Shown: positions 46,827 to 58,040, counted from the first letter of the stretch. The stretch: 64,000 bases of DNA from Paraphysomonas bandaiensis (GCA_965644295.1 CBFFRP010000296.1:248001-312000), one strand, 5' to 3'. Translations and numbers: made by a program. The notes: generated from the sequence alone by a model not told the origin.

Positions 46827-48885
46827 ATGATAGTCGCTGACAAGAGAGTCCTCAAGGCTAATCTCGAGAAGGGCTCCATAGCGATACAGTATAAGTTAAT
46901 ATATTTATACTCACAGAACTTAAATGCTCTGGCGACCATATCAGAGCTCATTGCCGGTCTCGCCATGGTTGCCCTCATGGAAACAGAGTACAGCACAGGT
47001 ATCACATGCGACCTATCACGATGGTCTCTCAGCTGTCGATGATGTGGTGTGTTTGCAGGAGAAATACCAGACAGTGTTTTCGGTTATATTTATTACTTCT
47101 TTGCGGCAGTATGCCTGATTGCCGCACTCTTGGCTTATACGACTGCTGGAGTCGAAATTGTATGGGGTCCAATAATGGCGTTAAGTGGTAACAACCAGCA
47201 AGAAGTCAGGGAAGCCACTAGACATATGCGCAGTCAACAGAACGATAGTTTTTTCTGGGGAACCGGTGCGATTGTAACTCTATTTATTGGGACATGGGTA
47301 TTTGAGTTAGCTCAGAGCGGATATTATGTGGGAATCGTCGTTACTATTGTTCTGGCTGTGGCCTTATTTTTCATTATTTACGAAGGGCGTCGGGCCTATG
47401 ATATGTTCGACATAAATAAGCGCGCACGAGGTATTTATTAGCATGCCATGATATTCTTTGCATAATGCTTAAACTTATTGGTGGTATTTTCACGTACTGT
47501 TCAATGTATGTGCGGTAATAGCAAACTAGATATGATTTAATTCTATTATCGTATATCCATACAGATACTAAATTAGTTGAAGTAAATGAAGAGAAGGATG
47601 ATGAGGAAGAGGCAAAGTCCACGAAACATTTCTCTGGGAAATCGGTAGTCAACGCGGCAAACGTTATAATTAGTGGTAGCGTATCGAATTTGAAGGTATA
47701 TGGAAGTGTAGTATATGTGTTGCCTCTAATGTTGTTTTTGGAATTGTTGATTGTCGTTCATGTCGTTATGAAGCAGTTAGGAGTATTTTGTATATACACT
47801 CTACCTGTTATATTGTGAATGTTCACTCTACCTATTATATTTTGCAGTCAAAGTCGGAGGAGCGGTACAAAAAAACTCGCGATAAGCTGCATGCTTTAGA
47901 AGAGGTAATTAATCGTCTTAGACTTTGGTAGAGTTAATGTGTTACGGACTATTAGAAACTGGCTAGTATCAAAGGTCGTGGAATAGTATGGAGTAAGAGC
48001 TTGTACGTGCAGGAAAGAAAAGAGCAAAGTGACTGTTTTCACAAGTGTTTTGCGGTTGTGGAGAATGGAAAGTTAGATTTGTATACCGACGAGGAGGTGG
48101 TTATATGTCCTCTTTGTCCTCCAGGTGTCATTGTTCGTTTCGTTACAGGCATTTAATTTGCACAGGAACTCGTGCAACTCCACTCCTTTCAAACTTCATG
48201 AGTATGAGCTTGAGACAAATACCCGGTAAATATGCTTATCATATTTTATTATATTCCCGCAGTTGTAAAGTTTGGTGTGATTATTGTGCTACTTTGCTAT
48301 TGGCAGAAAGCTGTCGTCTATATCATCGGGGAAATTGTCTGCCACAAGTGCTCTTCGAGGTGCTCTGCTTGGTAACCAGGAGATTTCATTTCAAGATGCA
48401 ATCTCCGCTGACTTTGATGTGCAAGCAGCCGCTCAGAAGTACAAATTTTCGCTTCTTCCAAAGGTGATTATATGTATGGCCTAGGTGCTATTTAATGTGT
48501 TGCCATGTCCATTACTTTTATAATTATCACACTGTTTTATATCTGGTAGTCTTTAGCGCAGTGTAATATGTATATCAGGTGTCCTCGGAGCTCTCACTAC
48601 GTGAAGCTCTTCATTTTATGGCAGAGGATGAGATTGACTACTCGCAATGGTTGAAAGTTCTAAGGGTTGTTATCGCGTAAGATCATTGCATTAGGATTAC
48701 ATCATGTCCTGACTCTTTCTAAATAGGACACTTGATGAAATCGAGGCTATCAAAGAGAGTGATTTCATGGAGACGTGGGTTTAAGTATTTTCTGTTTGCA
48801 ATGTGTAATCTTTTATTGTAGCGGAGGTGCCTCGGACCAAGCCGTTAAATATGCTGTGAAGTCGGCCTATGAGAAAAGATTATAA
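46827..48885 (+). CDS. ORAI-like calcium channel with C-terminal PH-like domain
   Basis: Ten exons: 46827-46998, 47059-47430, 47565-47695, 47848-47904, 47956-48096, 48149-48225, 48307-48463, 48579-48676, 48727-48774, 48822-48885. Every phase matches, giving 438 residues. The N-terminal half has four hydrophobic helices (about 33-53, 67-92, 121-141, 146-166). The first carries SELIAGLAMVALMETEY, matching ORAI TM1 with the pore Glu (E106 in human ORAI1: GFAMVAMVE). TM3 ends TWVFEL. After TM4 comes an acidic linker and a predicted coiled coil (SEERYKKTRDKLHALEEKLAS), in the place where ORAI binds STIM. It runs on into IVWSKSLYVQERKEQ, CFHKCFAVVENGKLDLYTDEE and TPFKLHEYELETNTR, a PH-domain-like pattern (about 245-317). 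The final 120 residues are unassigned. Store-operated Ca2+ entry is the family role; the PH-like module is the unusual part. Confidence 0.8.
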
Positions 48886-49340
48886 TGGTTATATATTCCC
48901 TTAGGTAAATAGTATTATATTTAGGTTTTGTAATGGTGAGATGTATATACGGTAATGCTATGGCCAGTTGAGTTGTGATCATGGAAGAGCTATAAATTTG
49001 TTTGGTGCTTGCGAACTGCTTGCGCAATGCATTGTTTAGGGTTAGATATTACTTAAGGTACATCCTTTAAAGGTTTACGTCTGACATGAAGCACATGTGT
49101 TGTGGTCGTTTGGCACACACTACATACATCATGTGGCTGGTTAAAGTTTCAAACGCACTACCGGACCTTTATGCTCATTCTGAAATTAATGAATGCTAGT
49201 GAATGCTCTGTAAGAAATATATTAAAGTCTGTTTATATTAAAAATATTGGCGTTTGTGAGTCAGAACTAGCGTTTGGTAGCTCAATGAAGACTAGTCAAA
49301 GTTAAATATAAGCATAAAACTATCAATAGCAGAGTAGTAT
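48886..49340. other. Intergenic, nothing recognised
   Basis: 3' flank of the ORAI-like gene. AT-rich, without supported features. Confidence 0.5.
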
Positions 49341-49600
49341 AACTCTGATATCCTACTTTATATCGCTACAAAAGTTGCTATGCGTCACCGTAAGTACCAC
49401 CACCATCGCTCTCTGTTCTTAAGGTGAACTACCCCGGATGCTTGATTGAATCAGGTAGCTCAAACCCCGGATGTCCTTGAGGTGGGTCCATTCCCGGATG
49501 CCTGTTTATTTGTGCAGGCCCAAAGACGTCTACACAAGTGACACTTATATTAGTGTGTTATTTGTGCCACACAAGCATTTGGCTATGAGTAGGCAGAGCA
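49341..49600 (+). repeat. Copy of the inverted-repeat family, upstream of the LINE
   Basis: Same orientation and order as the left arm at 4605-4832: AACTCTGATATCCTACTTTAT, GCTCTCTGTTCTTAAGGTGAACTA, CCCCGGATG repeats, CCCGGATGCCTGTTTATT and CACACAAGCATTTGGCTATGAGTAGGCAGA. An inverted copy of the tip lies at 62779-62862, beyond the LINE. Confidence 0.7.
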
Positions 49601-50189
49601 ATATCTGCCCCGGTACTCATCCCCCGCTCAATATGGAATGGATGTTAGCCCTTCGGGATCCATGCTCGTTCAGTCAGGGGGACGTCAGTCAGGTAAGGCT
49701 TTGGAGGATTGTGAGGGGTACATGATTCTGTATTATTGTTGTCGAGGCGTAGGCCTAGGTTCTAGATCATCATGAGAAGTTCGCAATTTGGACCTGGGGC
49801 GCAGAAATTCCTTAAGAAAGTTCATTTATGCACAGCACTCGAATAAGAAGATACCAGAGGTGGGGTTCCACATTTGCTATATATAATTGACAGCTATTTG
49901 CTTCTATCTAGAAGTCGAGGTAATACCAAAACCTCCTGGTTTTTGATGTAAAACCTGGTGAAATTTTTGATGATGGTTGGAAAGGGGAATAACTATGCAC
50001 AATAAGTAACTACGAAGATATAATAACACTATGAAAAGTATTATTTATAATATTTTTTACTAATTTCTTCCATAATACTTCGGTTTTACAGCAAAAAAAG
50101 TCACCGACTACACATATATATTACATACAGTTCACAAGTATGAGCTATACCCATCTCACATCTCACTAGATCCGTCAACTGTACCATCT

Positions 50190-52455
50190 ATGCTACATGA
50201 GCAAAGAGAGCAACAGGAACAGAGGGAAGTAATTGCAGTCTCCTTGTCACCGAGAGCTCGACGTCAACTACGGCAGATGAACCCCACGGACCGTCGACAA
50301 CTCAGGCTCCATATGTGCGACATGAGCAGAGTCTATCGCCTCACCCTCAGACCCTCAGCCCTTCGCACACAACAACATATCCCAAGTGATGGATACTGCG
50401 CATACAGCACACTCTATCATCTGCACATTCTTGCTTCAAGCAGGCGACACACTCGCTCCTGTCTGAAATTAGACCTCAAACAACGCAAGGACCGTCACAC
50501 GCTAGCATCTTTTATAAATACATTAGGCACCCAAGCGTTCGACACAATGCAACGGGAGTGCATGGCCCATCACACACTTCAGCCACTACGACATAAGTTG
50601 GATCACGCACAGGCCGCACTTTTAATACCTGCCAAAACAACATACACTACGGAGGACGACATAACTCACTGGCTCTCAGTGCGAGAGGTCCACCTTTTAG
50701 CCTCTACTATCAACCCCTGCACGACGTGGGCGCAAAATGGTAATTATCTCAGCATTGTAGGTATCCCTACTGACAAAGTAGCTTATAACATCGCATGGAA
50801 GGTGGAGGAACTTAGGAACGCTATTCGTGATAACTACTACCATGTCATACTACAAGATGCTCACTACTTCCTCTTAGACCCTGCCGGTCTTTCTACTGCC
50901 CTAGACAACGCCCTACTATCTCTTGAAAACACCTTGGCCACCAGTATACTCTCAACGTCTGACCCCATCGCTCCACCTACACTTCCCGCGGACTCAATCA
51001 CGAACAACAATAGGACATCAAAGACGACCAGCACCAGAACAACCTCGTCCAGCAGCACCAAGTTAGCACGAACAAATCGACAGATTCTGCAGGCTTCAAC
51101 CCCTGGAGCACTACCATCGCACAGGAAGATGCAGTTGAAACACGCCCAAACTGCGTTGACAAGTCGATGCCAGCCAACCCGGAAAGCCAAAAAGGTCGTA
51201 AATTACGATGAAAGTGACCAACCAACGAACCTTCACAACTCACACCAATCCACGACCACACGAACGATCAGACCAACTCCAGCACTTGATACCACCAGCT
51301 GGGACAAGGACTGGTCAAGAAAGTTCTACATTGCGTACGCCGATAACACTGCCAAAGGACTATCCCTTTATGCGAAGAACACATTCCCAGCAGACGTCAT
51401 CATTGCTGAGTACAAAGGCAAACGCTATCCACTAACAAAGCTGAGTCAGTCTGCAAGGCGTTCTGATTACATAGTTCAAGACAGTACTGGTACCTTCGCA
51501 ATAGATGGCTTTGACCAAGTCCGACAATGTGTAACATGCGAAGCTGGGTATATTAATGACCCCCTAGCCACAAACATGGCTAATGTCAAGTTTGTCACGA
51601 AAAATAAACGCCTCTATGTCCGTACAATACGTCCCATTGCTAAGGATGAAGAACTTCTCATCAACTACGGGCATCATTACTGGTGTGATCAACGCTGGCC
51701 ACTTGAGATATTAATCCAAGCCAGGGCTGCGTACGACAGCGACATAGGCGGTGCCAATAAAGCAGTATGGGACAGACTCCTTGCAGACAAGAGTGGAACT
51801 CCTACAGAGACCTCCAGCAGCATCCCCAAGGCTCCCTCGGGAGCAGCCATGGGACTCCGACTCTCCACATGGAACACAAATGGCAATCCGGCATCTCACA
51901 CAGGCAAAGTCCAAGCTATCATCCGACACTTTAAGCGGCAAAAATTGGACGTGCTCCTATTACAGGATGTCCGTCTAACAGAAACTCAGGCCAACTTCTT
52001 CACACGTATCATAGAAGATGCAATCCAGGGATCAAGAATATGCCTCTTCCTCAGCAAGCAGCCAAAACTGACTTCAAGAGACCCACTAATGGGGGGTACA
52101 GTAGTCATAATCAGCGAATACTGGAAGCGCCGTCTCGCCTTCACAAAGGCTGACTTTACGGGACTTGGTTTAGTGAGCCGACTAGAGTTCAAAACGTCGG
52201 TGGCGCACACCCTAGTACTAATAAGCGTCTATCTACCCCCGAAGCCATCCACGCCAGGCTCTTGCACATTATGGAGCAAATTGACCAAGCTAGGGAGAGC
52301 GTCCCGTGGTATCTGTACGGCTGACCCCTACAAGCTCCTATGCAACATCCTTACGAAATGGGTCACTAAAGCCAGAGCCAAGGACCATACTGTCATTGTC
52401 GCCGGCGACTTCAATGGCTCCATGGAGACAAATCCGAAAGGCAGAGACATACGAC
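50190..52455 (+). CDS. LINE ORF, 5' half: OTU-like + SET + first half of endonuclease
   Basis: Residues 1-755 before the break; as it stands the frame runs on into the gypsy LTR and stops after 786. Residues about 60-232 look like an OTU-type cysteine protease: IPSDGYCAYSTLYHL holds the D-G-x-C nucleophile block (Cys70), and QDAHYFLLDP holds the late His (His225). A Thr/Ser/Asn-rich linker follows (about 265-370). Residues about 378-497 are a SET domain: KGLSLYAKNTFPADVIIAEYKGK, EAGYINDPLATNMANVKF (in the place of RFINHSCxPN) and DEELLINYGHHYW with the catalytic-type Tyr. From about 556 comes an endonuclease/exonuclease/phosphatase fold: LSTWNTNGN, VLLLQDVRLTE and VIVAGDFNGS. The endonuclease continues at 58041. 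Enzymatic activity of the OTU and SET parts is inferred only. Confidence 0.85.
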
Positions 52456-52772
52456 TGTGGGCTTGCATACATATGTGTATGTGTGCAAAGCAATACCCAA
52501 GTACAGAAGTACAAAATAATGATTATTATCGTATAATGAATCATGAATAATACTGTCTACAATATCAACGGCTAATAATACTGTCTACAATATCAACGGC
52601 TAATAATACTGTCTACAATATCAACGGCTATTGCTAATCCCAACAATCACATTCCCTACAGTTTGTATTCCTAACTACATGGTACACGTATACAATACAG
52701 TACTGTACTACTAATCATATAATACAGGACATGTACACGTATATATTCTATATGTAAGTGGATAGTCCTACA
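52456..52772 (-). repeat. Gypsy 3' LTR
   Basis: 317 bp, nearly identical to 57721-58040. It contains three tandem 28-bp copies of AATACTGTCTACAATATCAA plus CGGCTAAT. Confidence 0.95.
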
Positions 52773-52837
52773 CTACCTCCCCTTATAATTGATGTGTTAA
52801 TGTGTTATATTGACACTCAATTCTGTAAACTTTGTTA

Positions 52838-53818
52838 TTAATCTTCTTCATCAGAAGAATAAACCACATTTCGAGGTAGTAAATTTCTTACATTTTCATC
52901 AGGATGTTGAGTTAGGAAATTTTGTAGAGCATACGTTTTTCTAACGTTAGCCCATGGTTCCCATGTAGGTTTTTCATACCCTATCCAATGTACTAGAAAT
53001 TTTATTTGACTTTTCGGACCTTTAGCTCGACCTTTTATTTTTGAAATATGGTCAATAGCATAAAAGTTTCCACCATCTTTACATGCCACTTGTAAGGGGT
53101 CAATAGTAGAGGGATCGTAATTAAATTCCCTTAATTTCTTTATATGATAGTCTTTATTACGTTTAGTAACAATATCTTGAAGAGTATATTTGTCTCCAAT
53201 AACATTGACTACTCGCATTGGACCTTTAAGATATGGTAATAACTTACTTGCCGGTCCAGGACGTAAAGCATTTTGTCTATGCTCAACTAACACATAAGAA
53301 TTTATTGGAAATTCTTTTGTTTGTATATTTGGTGCAGTTGCCATGTGGATTTCATCATGTTTGCGAAGATTTCGTCTTGCAACATCCATAATAGTGGACT
53401 GAACCTTTTGTATTCTATCTATCCAATGTGATAGCTTTTGTTCGTTCCCGTCCAAGTTCTCATTGTGTTCAATGAATAAACTCTTATCTAAATCTACTGC
53501 ATTCCCAAATAGAATACTAGCGGGAGTAACGCCGGTGCTTCTATGTTTAGAAGAATTCATAATTCTTTGTACTAAAGGTAGATACATTGACCAATTATTT
53601 AGTACATTTTTATCAAATATAATATTTCTTAAGTGCCTTAAAATTTCTTTATTAGCACGTTCCACTATAGCATTTTCTTCTTTAGAATACGCCATCGAAA
53701 ATGATTGATTACTTCCAACCATTTCTATCAATGATTTTGTTAAATCATCCACAAATGCTGGTCCAAGATCCGAATGAATCTCAATAGGTGCTCCATATCT
53801 ACCCAGGTGTTGAAGCAA
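52838..53818 (-). CDS. Gypsy integrase C-terminal part with chromodomain (after frameshift)
   Basis: 326 codons in a frame shifted by one from the main polyprotein. It continues the integrase core: GAPIEIHSDLGPAFVDDL (catalytic Asp region), YSKEENAIVERANKEILRHLR (catalytic Glu region), then the GPAS/HRQNALRPGPASKLLPYLKGPMRV-type C-terminal block. Last comes a chromodomain-like stretch, KFLVHWIGYEKPTWEPWANVRKT, with the aromatic residues that bind methyl-lysine in chromoviruses. The reported start is not a true ATG, so in an intact copy this is the end of the pol polyprotein. Confidence 0.88.
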   Translation of the reverse strand: MLQHLGRYGAPIEIHSDLGPAFVDDLTKSLIEMVGSNQSFSMAYSKEENAIVERANKEILRHLRNIIFDKNVLNNWSMYLPLVQRIMNSSKHRSTGVTPASILFGNAVDLDKSLFIEHNENLDGNEQKLSHWIDRIQKVQSTIMDVARRNLRKHDEIHMATAPNIQTKEFPINSYVLVEHRQNALRPGPASKLLPYLKGPMRVVNVIGDKYTLQDIVTKRNKDYHIKKLREFNYDPSTIDPLQVACKDGGNFYAIDHISKIKGRAKGPKSQIKFLVHWIGYEKPTWEPWANVRKTYALQNFLTQHPDENVRNLLPRNVVYSSDEED

Positions 53819-56800
53819 TCCCCTTTGCCGCCGCCATGGCAGTGAGATTCTTAGTAGGGATTAATTCTACCCACCTAGAAAAAGAATCGATAATCACTAA
53901 TATATTAGTGTATCCATCCTCATCTGGATGCAGACTCTGAATAAAATCCACTGCTATTCTTTGCATCGGGCCATATGTTGAGACAGTAAAGGGATGAGCA
54001 TTAATTATTGGTTTAATTCTACTCATCTTTTGACAACAAGGACAAGTTTTAATAAATTTTGTCACATGTGCCCCTTGCTTTGACCATTTATGACCATTGT
54101 CTCGTAATTTTTGTATTGTACGATCAATACCATGATGACCTGTAACATTGTTATGAAATCTTTTAATAATTTCCCATTCCTTGTTTGGAACTTTAATATC
54201 GGGAATTAGGGAAGCACATTTTGTTTCCATTTTAGATTCTAATGCACATAGTCTACTAAATGCATCAGCAACAACATTATCAGATCCTTTAATATCACAT
54301 AGATCATAATCATATGCTTGGAAACATTTCAACCATCGCTGAACTTTCTTATCCTTAGCGTAATCAGTTCTCAACTGAGTAATATTTTTATGATCTGTTT
54401 TGATCGTAAAGTATCTATACCTTAATAGGTAGTCCCATTTATCTAAGGCATAGTATATAGCATATCCTTCTTTCTGAGGTGTATCCCAATTCATCATTCT
54501 TTCATCGAATGTTTTACTGAGAAATCCTATTGGACGTTCTACACCATCTACTACTTGGTAGAGGTATGCTCCTATTCCATAATCAGATGCATCGGTCAAT
54601 AAATATATTGGTGACTCGTCATCAATGAAAAATAATGTTGGACATTCATGGATCATCAATTTGATCTTTTCAAATGCTTCATTGGCATCCTCTGTCCATT
54701 GTAGACGTTTACGTCTATGATAGTTGAGAAGCATTTTATTTAACGGTCTCACCACTAAGGAGTGGTTGTGCACGTGATCCCGAAAATAATTTGCCAATCC
54801 GAGGAAAGATTTTAGACCCTTCATAGTTTCAGGCTTTGGGAAATTTAATACACTATCCAGACGTTCTCTAGTAAAGTGTAACCCTTCCTCATTTAGAGTA
54901 TGTCCTACATATTGTACTTCGGACTCTCCTATTTTCACTTTCTCAGGATTAATGTAAACATTGTATTTCCTGAAGCGTTCTAGAACTTTAACGTAATTTT
55001 CAATTAGTTCATCTTCTGTAGAAGCATATATAATCAGGTCATCTAGATATAATTCACATATGAACATAATCAACCCGGCAAGCACAATTGTTGTTAATAC
55101 TCGTTGAAAGTATGATGGAGCACCACTCAAACCCATGGGTAGTCGGAGCCATTCGAATACTCCCCAGAAGGTTATAAATGCCGTCCACTTTCTCGAGTAC
55201 TCTGAAATTTTAGCCTGGTAATAACCAGATACTAAATCCAGAATTATGAAGTATTTGGGTTTCTTAGACCCAATACGTTCTAACATTTCTTTGATGTTAG
55301 GTATTGGCCAACGTTCCCTCTGTGTGTGCTTGTTTAGACCTTTATAGTCTACACAGAATCGCCATTTATCATTTGGTTTGGGAACTAATAATACCTGGCT
55401 ATAATAAGGAGCCGTACTTGGTTGTATTATTCCATGCTCCACAAATGTATCGATTTGCTTTTTACAAGCATACTGTCGTACTCGATCCATCTTTCGTGGC
55501 GGACCACAATGTTTTGGTTGTTCCCAAGCATCCCTATCTACCTCTAATTCAAAAGGTGGAACATCCATTGGCATATCCGACACTGTGGTTTTAAATCTAT
55601 CCTTATAGATTTCATGGATTTCTCTCACCCTCCTTTGTAAAGATTCGGGACCAGAGATTTTAGTTGGTAACGTAGTACCTTCTACTTTTTCCTGAGTATT
55701 TGTAACTATTTCTTCTGGGATTGACTCCAGATAGTTATCTCTAATCTCGCCTATATCTTCCTTTTCATATGCACTTATACGCATGGATGATATTGGAGGT
55801 GAATACATAGTACTAACCAAGCTATTACTTGTAAGTAAATTATTATTATAACTAAGGTGTTCCTTAGCTTGGCGCCTTAATGTTTCCATGTTATTATAAC
55901 ATGTGGCTCTCTCACTAATATGTTCCGAGAGAAGCTGAGTCTTCTCAGCATGGCCCGCGGCCGTAGCTAGCATTTTCCCTGCTAACTCTCTTTCCATAAA
56001 GTGAGATGGAAAATGATCAACTAATCTATATTTCTTGATAGTTTCTCTACCAATTATGATATCAAAGGTGCTATCTATTATCAAACATTGCAACTCAATA
56101 TCAAGAGTATTGTTATACTCATCAGTTAATCTTATAGTTATTATCATATATTGCTTGCTACTACAACAAGCATTATCAAGCGCACTACAAATTTTAATGT
56201 TACACTCGTGCAATGGAATATTATACCTAGCAACTAACATATCAGCAAGTTCTTGGTTAATGAAATTATTCCCAGTAGCCCCCGTGTCCAATAAGGCTTT
56301 AGCCCTTAGATTTTCCTTTACCTGTTGTACATTGACATCAGCTTTAGGACATACAAAGACATCGAGCATATCATTATTCATGTCAATAGCATTTATATAT
56401 AAACACTTAGGGCATGATAACTTACTTGTTTTCGATCTCGGAGGACCATCAGGATTCTCCACATAAGGGCAGGTACTCCAACCCATAGCCGCATATTTTT
56501 TGCCCTGTGTGGAATCTTTCCATGGCTTCTTTTCATGGTTAGCCCATGCACAGGTTTTGCGGGTGCAGTCACCTTTATGAAGATTACCGCATATCCAACA
56601 TGCTTCCTTAGTATCAGTTGTTGCTTTAGTACTTGAGGATGAGCTGGAGGATGAAGTTTTTGTAGTCTTAGACTTGTTAGACTTAGACGTTTCTTTGGAA
56701 TCCAATTTAGTTTCCATCCTCTTTACTTTTCTCACAGCTTGACTATAGTCATTGTTAAGCTCTCGCACCTTTCTACAGAATGCTCCGAAATCTTTTGGTG

Positions 56801-57671
56801 CAGATTGACCTTGGCCTATATCCGCTATAAATTTCTCTTTGGCATCCTTTCTGAAGGAATGTCCGCCCACAAGTTTAATGTTTTTCTTGAGGGTTTTGAC
56901 TATGGTATCCGAGGCTACCTCTGTGAGACTTGCCTCCGGAATGAGCTTATAAAGCTCATTCAGACGTCCATATTCTTTTAAGAATACTTTAGGAACATGA
57001 ATATCCACCTTAACCTTTGGTCCAATGATATTATCTATGAACCTAGGAAGAGGCTCCAATGTATCAGAGTATCGCTCCTCTTCCTCTAGAAAGGCTTGCT
57101 TTAACCACTGAATCAATTCCTCAGTAGTTACAATGTTTGGATCTAGCCAGTCCTCGTCAGACTCATCTCCAAAATCCTGCTGTCGCTGAAACTGAAGCAT
57201 ATCACGCACTGTTGGTGCCATGATTTCTGACCTTATGAATTTTGTCCCTTTAGGATCTCTTTTCGAGAGATTTTCACAAAATTCGATGATATCCTCATCT
57301 TGCACACTACCTAAGTAGGGAATAGAGTCGGTATTGATTACTTCATGTGGAGTGGATTCCGTCGCAATGACTTCATTCAAGTCAATGCGCTCACTCCTGT
57401 TGGGGTGCGGATCTCCACTCCTTTGCTTCTTTCTCTTTGGTTGAGAAGAAGAGAGCTCACGAAATGATACTCCACTCAATTCTCCTTCCGCCTCTACTGA
57501 TGTTTCAGTTTGAGGAGAAGATTGCATTTGAGATGATGTTGTTGCATCTCTTGCTCGTTTTCGAGAGGATTCTCTCTCTCTTTTCGTCTTTTTAGACGAA
57601 GAACCCGAAGCAGCTAACAATTCCTCTATTTGAGGAGCTGCTTTTATTTTGCTTCTCTTACTTTCCCCCAT
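53799..57671 (-). CDS. Gypsy gag-pol polyprotein, truncated by frameshift in integrase
   Basis: 1290 residues from ATG 57671, 49 bp inside the 5' LTR. A Lys/Ser/Arg-rich start leads into a gag-like region and a Cys/His knuckle (CWICGNLHKGDC... about 360-380). The aspartic protease motif is ALLDTGATGNNFI (about 460). RT follows with LLVPKPNDKWRFCVDY, PMGLSGAPSYFQR and YLDDLIIYA. RNase H has LLTDASDYGIGAYL. Integrase has the HHCC zinc finger (HHGIDRTIQKL...CPCCQKM) and AVDFIQSLHPDEDGYTNILV. The frame runs out at AAAKGIASTPG. One extra G in the GGGG run at 53821-53824 (CCCC on the + strand) explains the loss of frame. All enzymes upstream of integrase look intact. Confidence 0.93.
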   Translation of the reverse strand: MGESKRSKIKAAPQIEELLAASGSSSKKTKRERESSRKRARDATTSSQMQSSPQTETSVEAEGELSGVSFRELSSSQPKRKKQRSGDPHPNRSERIDLNEVIATESTPHEVINTDSIPYLGSVQDEDIIEFCENLSKRDPKGTKFIRSEIMAPTVRDMLQFQRQQDFGDESDEDWLDPNIVTTEELIQWLKQAFLEEEERYSDTLEPLPRFIDNIIGPKVKVDIHVPKVFLKEYGRLNELYKLIPEASLTEVASDTIVKTLKKNIKLVGGHSFRKDAKEKFIADIGQGQSAPKDFGAFCRKVRELNNDYSQAVRKVKRMETKLDSKETSKSNKSKTTKTSSSSSSSSTKATTDTKEACWICGNLHKGDCTRKTCAWANHEKKPWKDSTQGKKYAAMGWSTCPYVENPDGPPRSKTSKLSCPKCLYINAIDMNNDMLDVFVCPKADVNVQQVKENLRAKALLDTGATGNNFINQELADMLVARYNIPLHECNIKICSALDNACCSSKQYMIITIRLTDEYNNTLDIELQCLIIDSTFDIIIGRETIKKYRLVDHFPSHFMERELAGKMLATAAGHAEKTQLLSEHISERATCYNNMETLRRQAKEHLSYNNNLLTSNSLVSTMYSPPISSMRISAYEKEDIGEIRDNYLESIPEEIVTNTQEKVEGTTLPTKISGPESLQRRVREIHEIYKDRFKTTVSDMPMDVPPFELEVDRDAWEQPKHCGPPRKMDRVRQYACKKQIDTFVEHGIIQPSTAPYYSQVLLVPKPNDKWRFCVDYKGLNKHTQRERWPIPNIKEMLERIGSKKPKYFIILDLVSGYYQAKISEYSRKWTAFITFWGVFEWLRLPMGLSGAPSYFQRVLTTIVLAGLIMFICELYLDDLIIYASTEDELIENYVKVLERFRKYNVYINPEKVKIGESEVQYVGHTLNEEGLHFTRERLDSVLNFPKPETMKGLKSFLGLANYFRDHVHNHSLVVRPLNKMLLNYHRRKRLQWTEDANEAFEKIKLMIHECPTLFFIDDESPIYLLTDASDYGIGAYLYQVVDGVERPIGFLSKTFDERMMNWDTPQKEGYAIYYALDKWDYLLRYRYFTIKTDHKNITQLRTDYAKDKKVQRWLKCFQAYDYDLCDIKGSDNVVADAFSRLCALESKMETKCASLIPDIKVPNKEWEIIKRFHNNVTGHHGIDRTIQKLRDNGHKWSKQGAHVTKFIKTCPCCQKMSRIKPIINAHPFTVSTYGPMQRIAVDFIQSLHPDEDGYTNILVIIDSFSRWVELIPTKNLTAMAAAKGIASTPG

Positions 57672-57720
57672 AATATTGTTATATCACAGAGATTGAGTAC
57701 TACTTATTAAGTAATATTAC

Positions 57721-58040
57721 TGTGGGCTTGCATACATATGTGTATGTGTGCAAAGCAATACCCAAGTACAGAAGTACAAAATAATGATTATTATCGTATA
57801 ATGAATCATGAATAATACTGTCTACAATATCAACGGCTAATAATACTGTCTACAATATCAACGGCTAATAATACTGTCTACAATATCAACGGCTAATGCT
57901 AATCCCAACAACAATCACCTTCCCTACAGTTTGTATTCCTAACTACATGGTACACGTATACAATACAGTACTGTACTACTAATCATATAATACAGGACAT
58001 GTACACGTATATATTCTATATGTAAGTGGATAGTCCTACA
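57721..58040 (-). repeat. Gypsy 5' LTR
   Basis: 320 bp, TG...CA termini, followed by the CGAC target duplication at 58041. Confidence 0.95.

Larger units (their letters stand above)
52456..58040 (-). mobile_element. Ty3/gypsy chromodomain retrotransposon (young)
   Basis: 5.6-kb element on the reverse strand. LTRs at 57721-58040 (5', 320 bp) and 52456-52772 (3', 317 bp) differ by one 3-bp indel and a few bases. A 4-bp CGAC target duplication lies at 52452-52455 and 58041-58044. In element orientation the LTR reads TGTAGGAC...AGCCCACA. A purine tract AAGGGGAGGTAG sits directly before the 3' LTR (52773-52784 on the + strand, reversed). A gag-pol frame fills most of the interior. The sequence next to the 5' LTR (GTAATATTACTTAATAAG) does not look like a usual tRNA complement, so the priming mode is open. 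A single-base frameshift breaks the integrase. Confidence 0.95.

Noticed and set aside
47430-47441. ORAI-like gene ending at the TAG just after TM4
   Set aside because: A GTATTT donor sits there and eight further exons keep phase to a natural stop, with a coiled coil crossing the following junctions; cDNA would still be decisive.
53799-53830. Programmed ribosomal frameshift in gypsy pol
   Set aside because: The break is inside the integrase core, not at a gag/pol or pr/pol border, and a one-base change in a G-run explains it more simply.
58026-58040. ATG as true start of the 1570-codon ORF
   Set aside because: It lies inside the gypsy LTR; the LINE frame really enters at 58041 from the interrupted 5' half.
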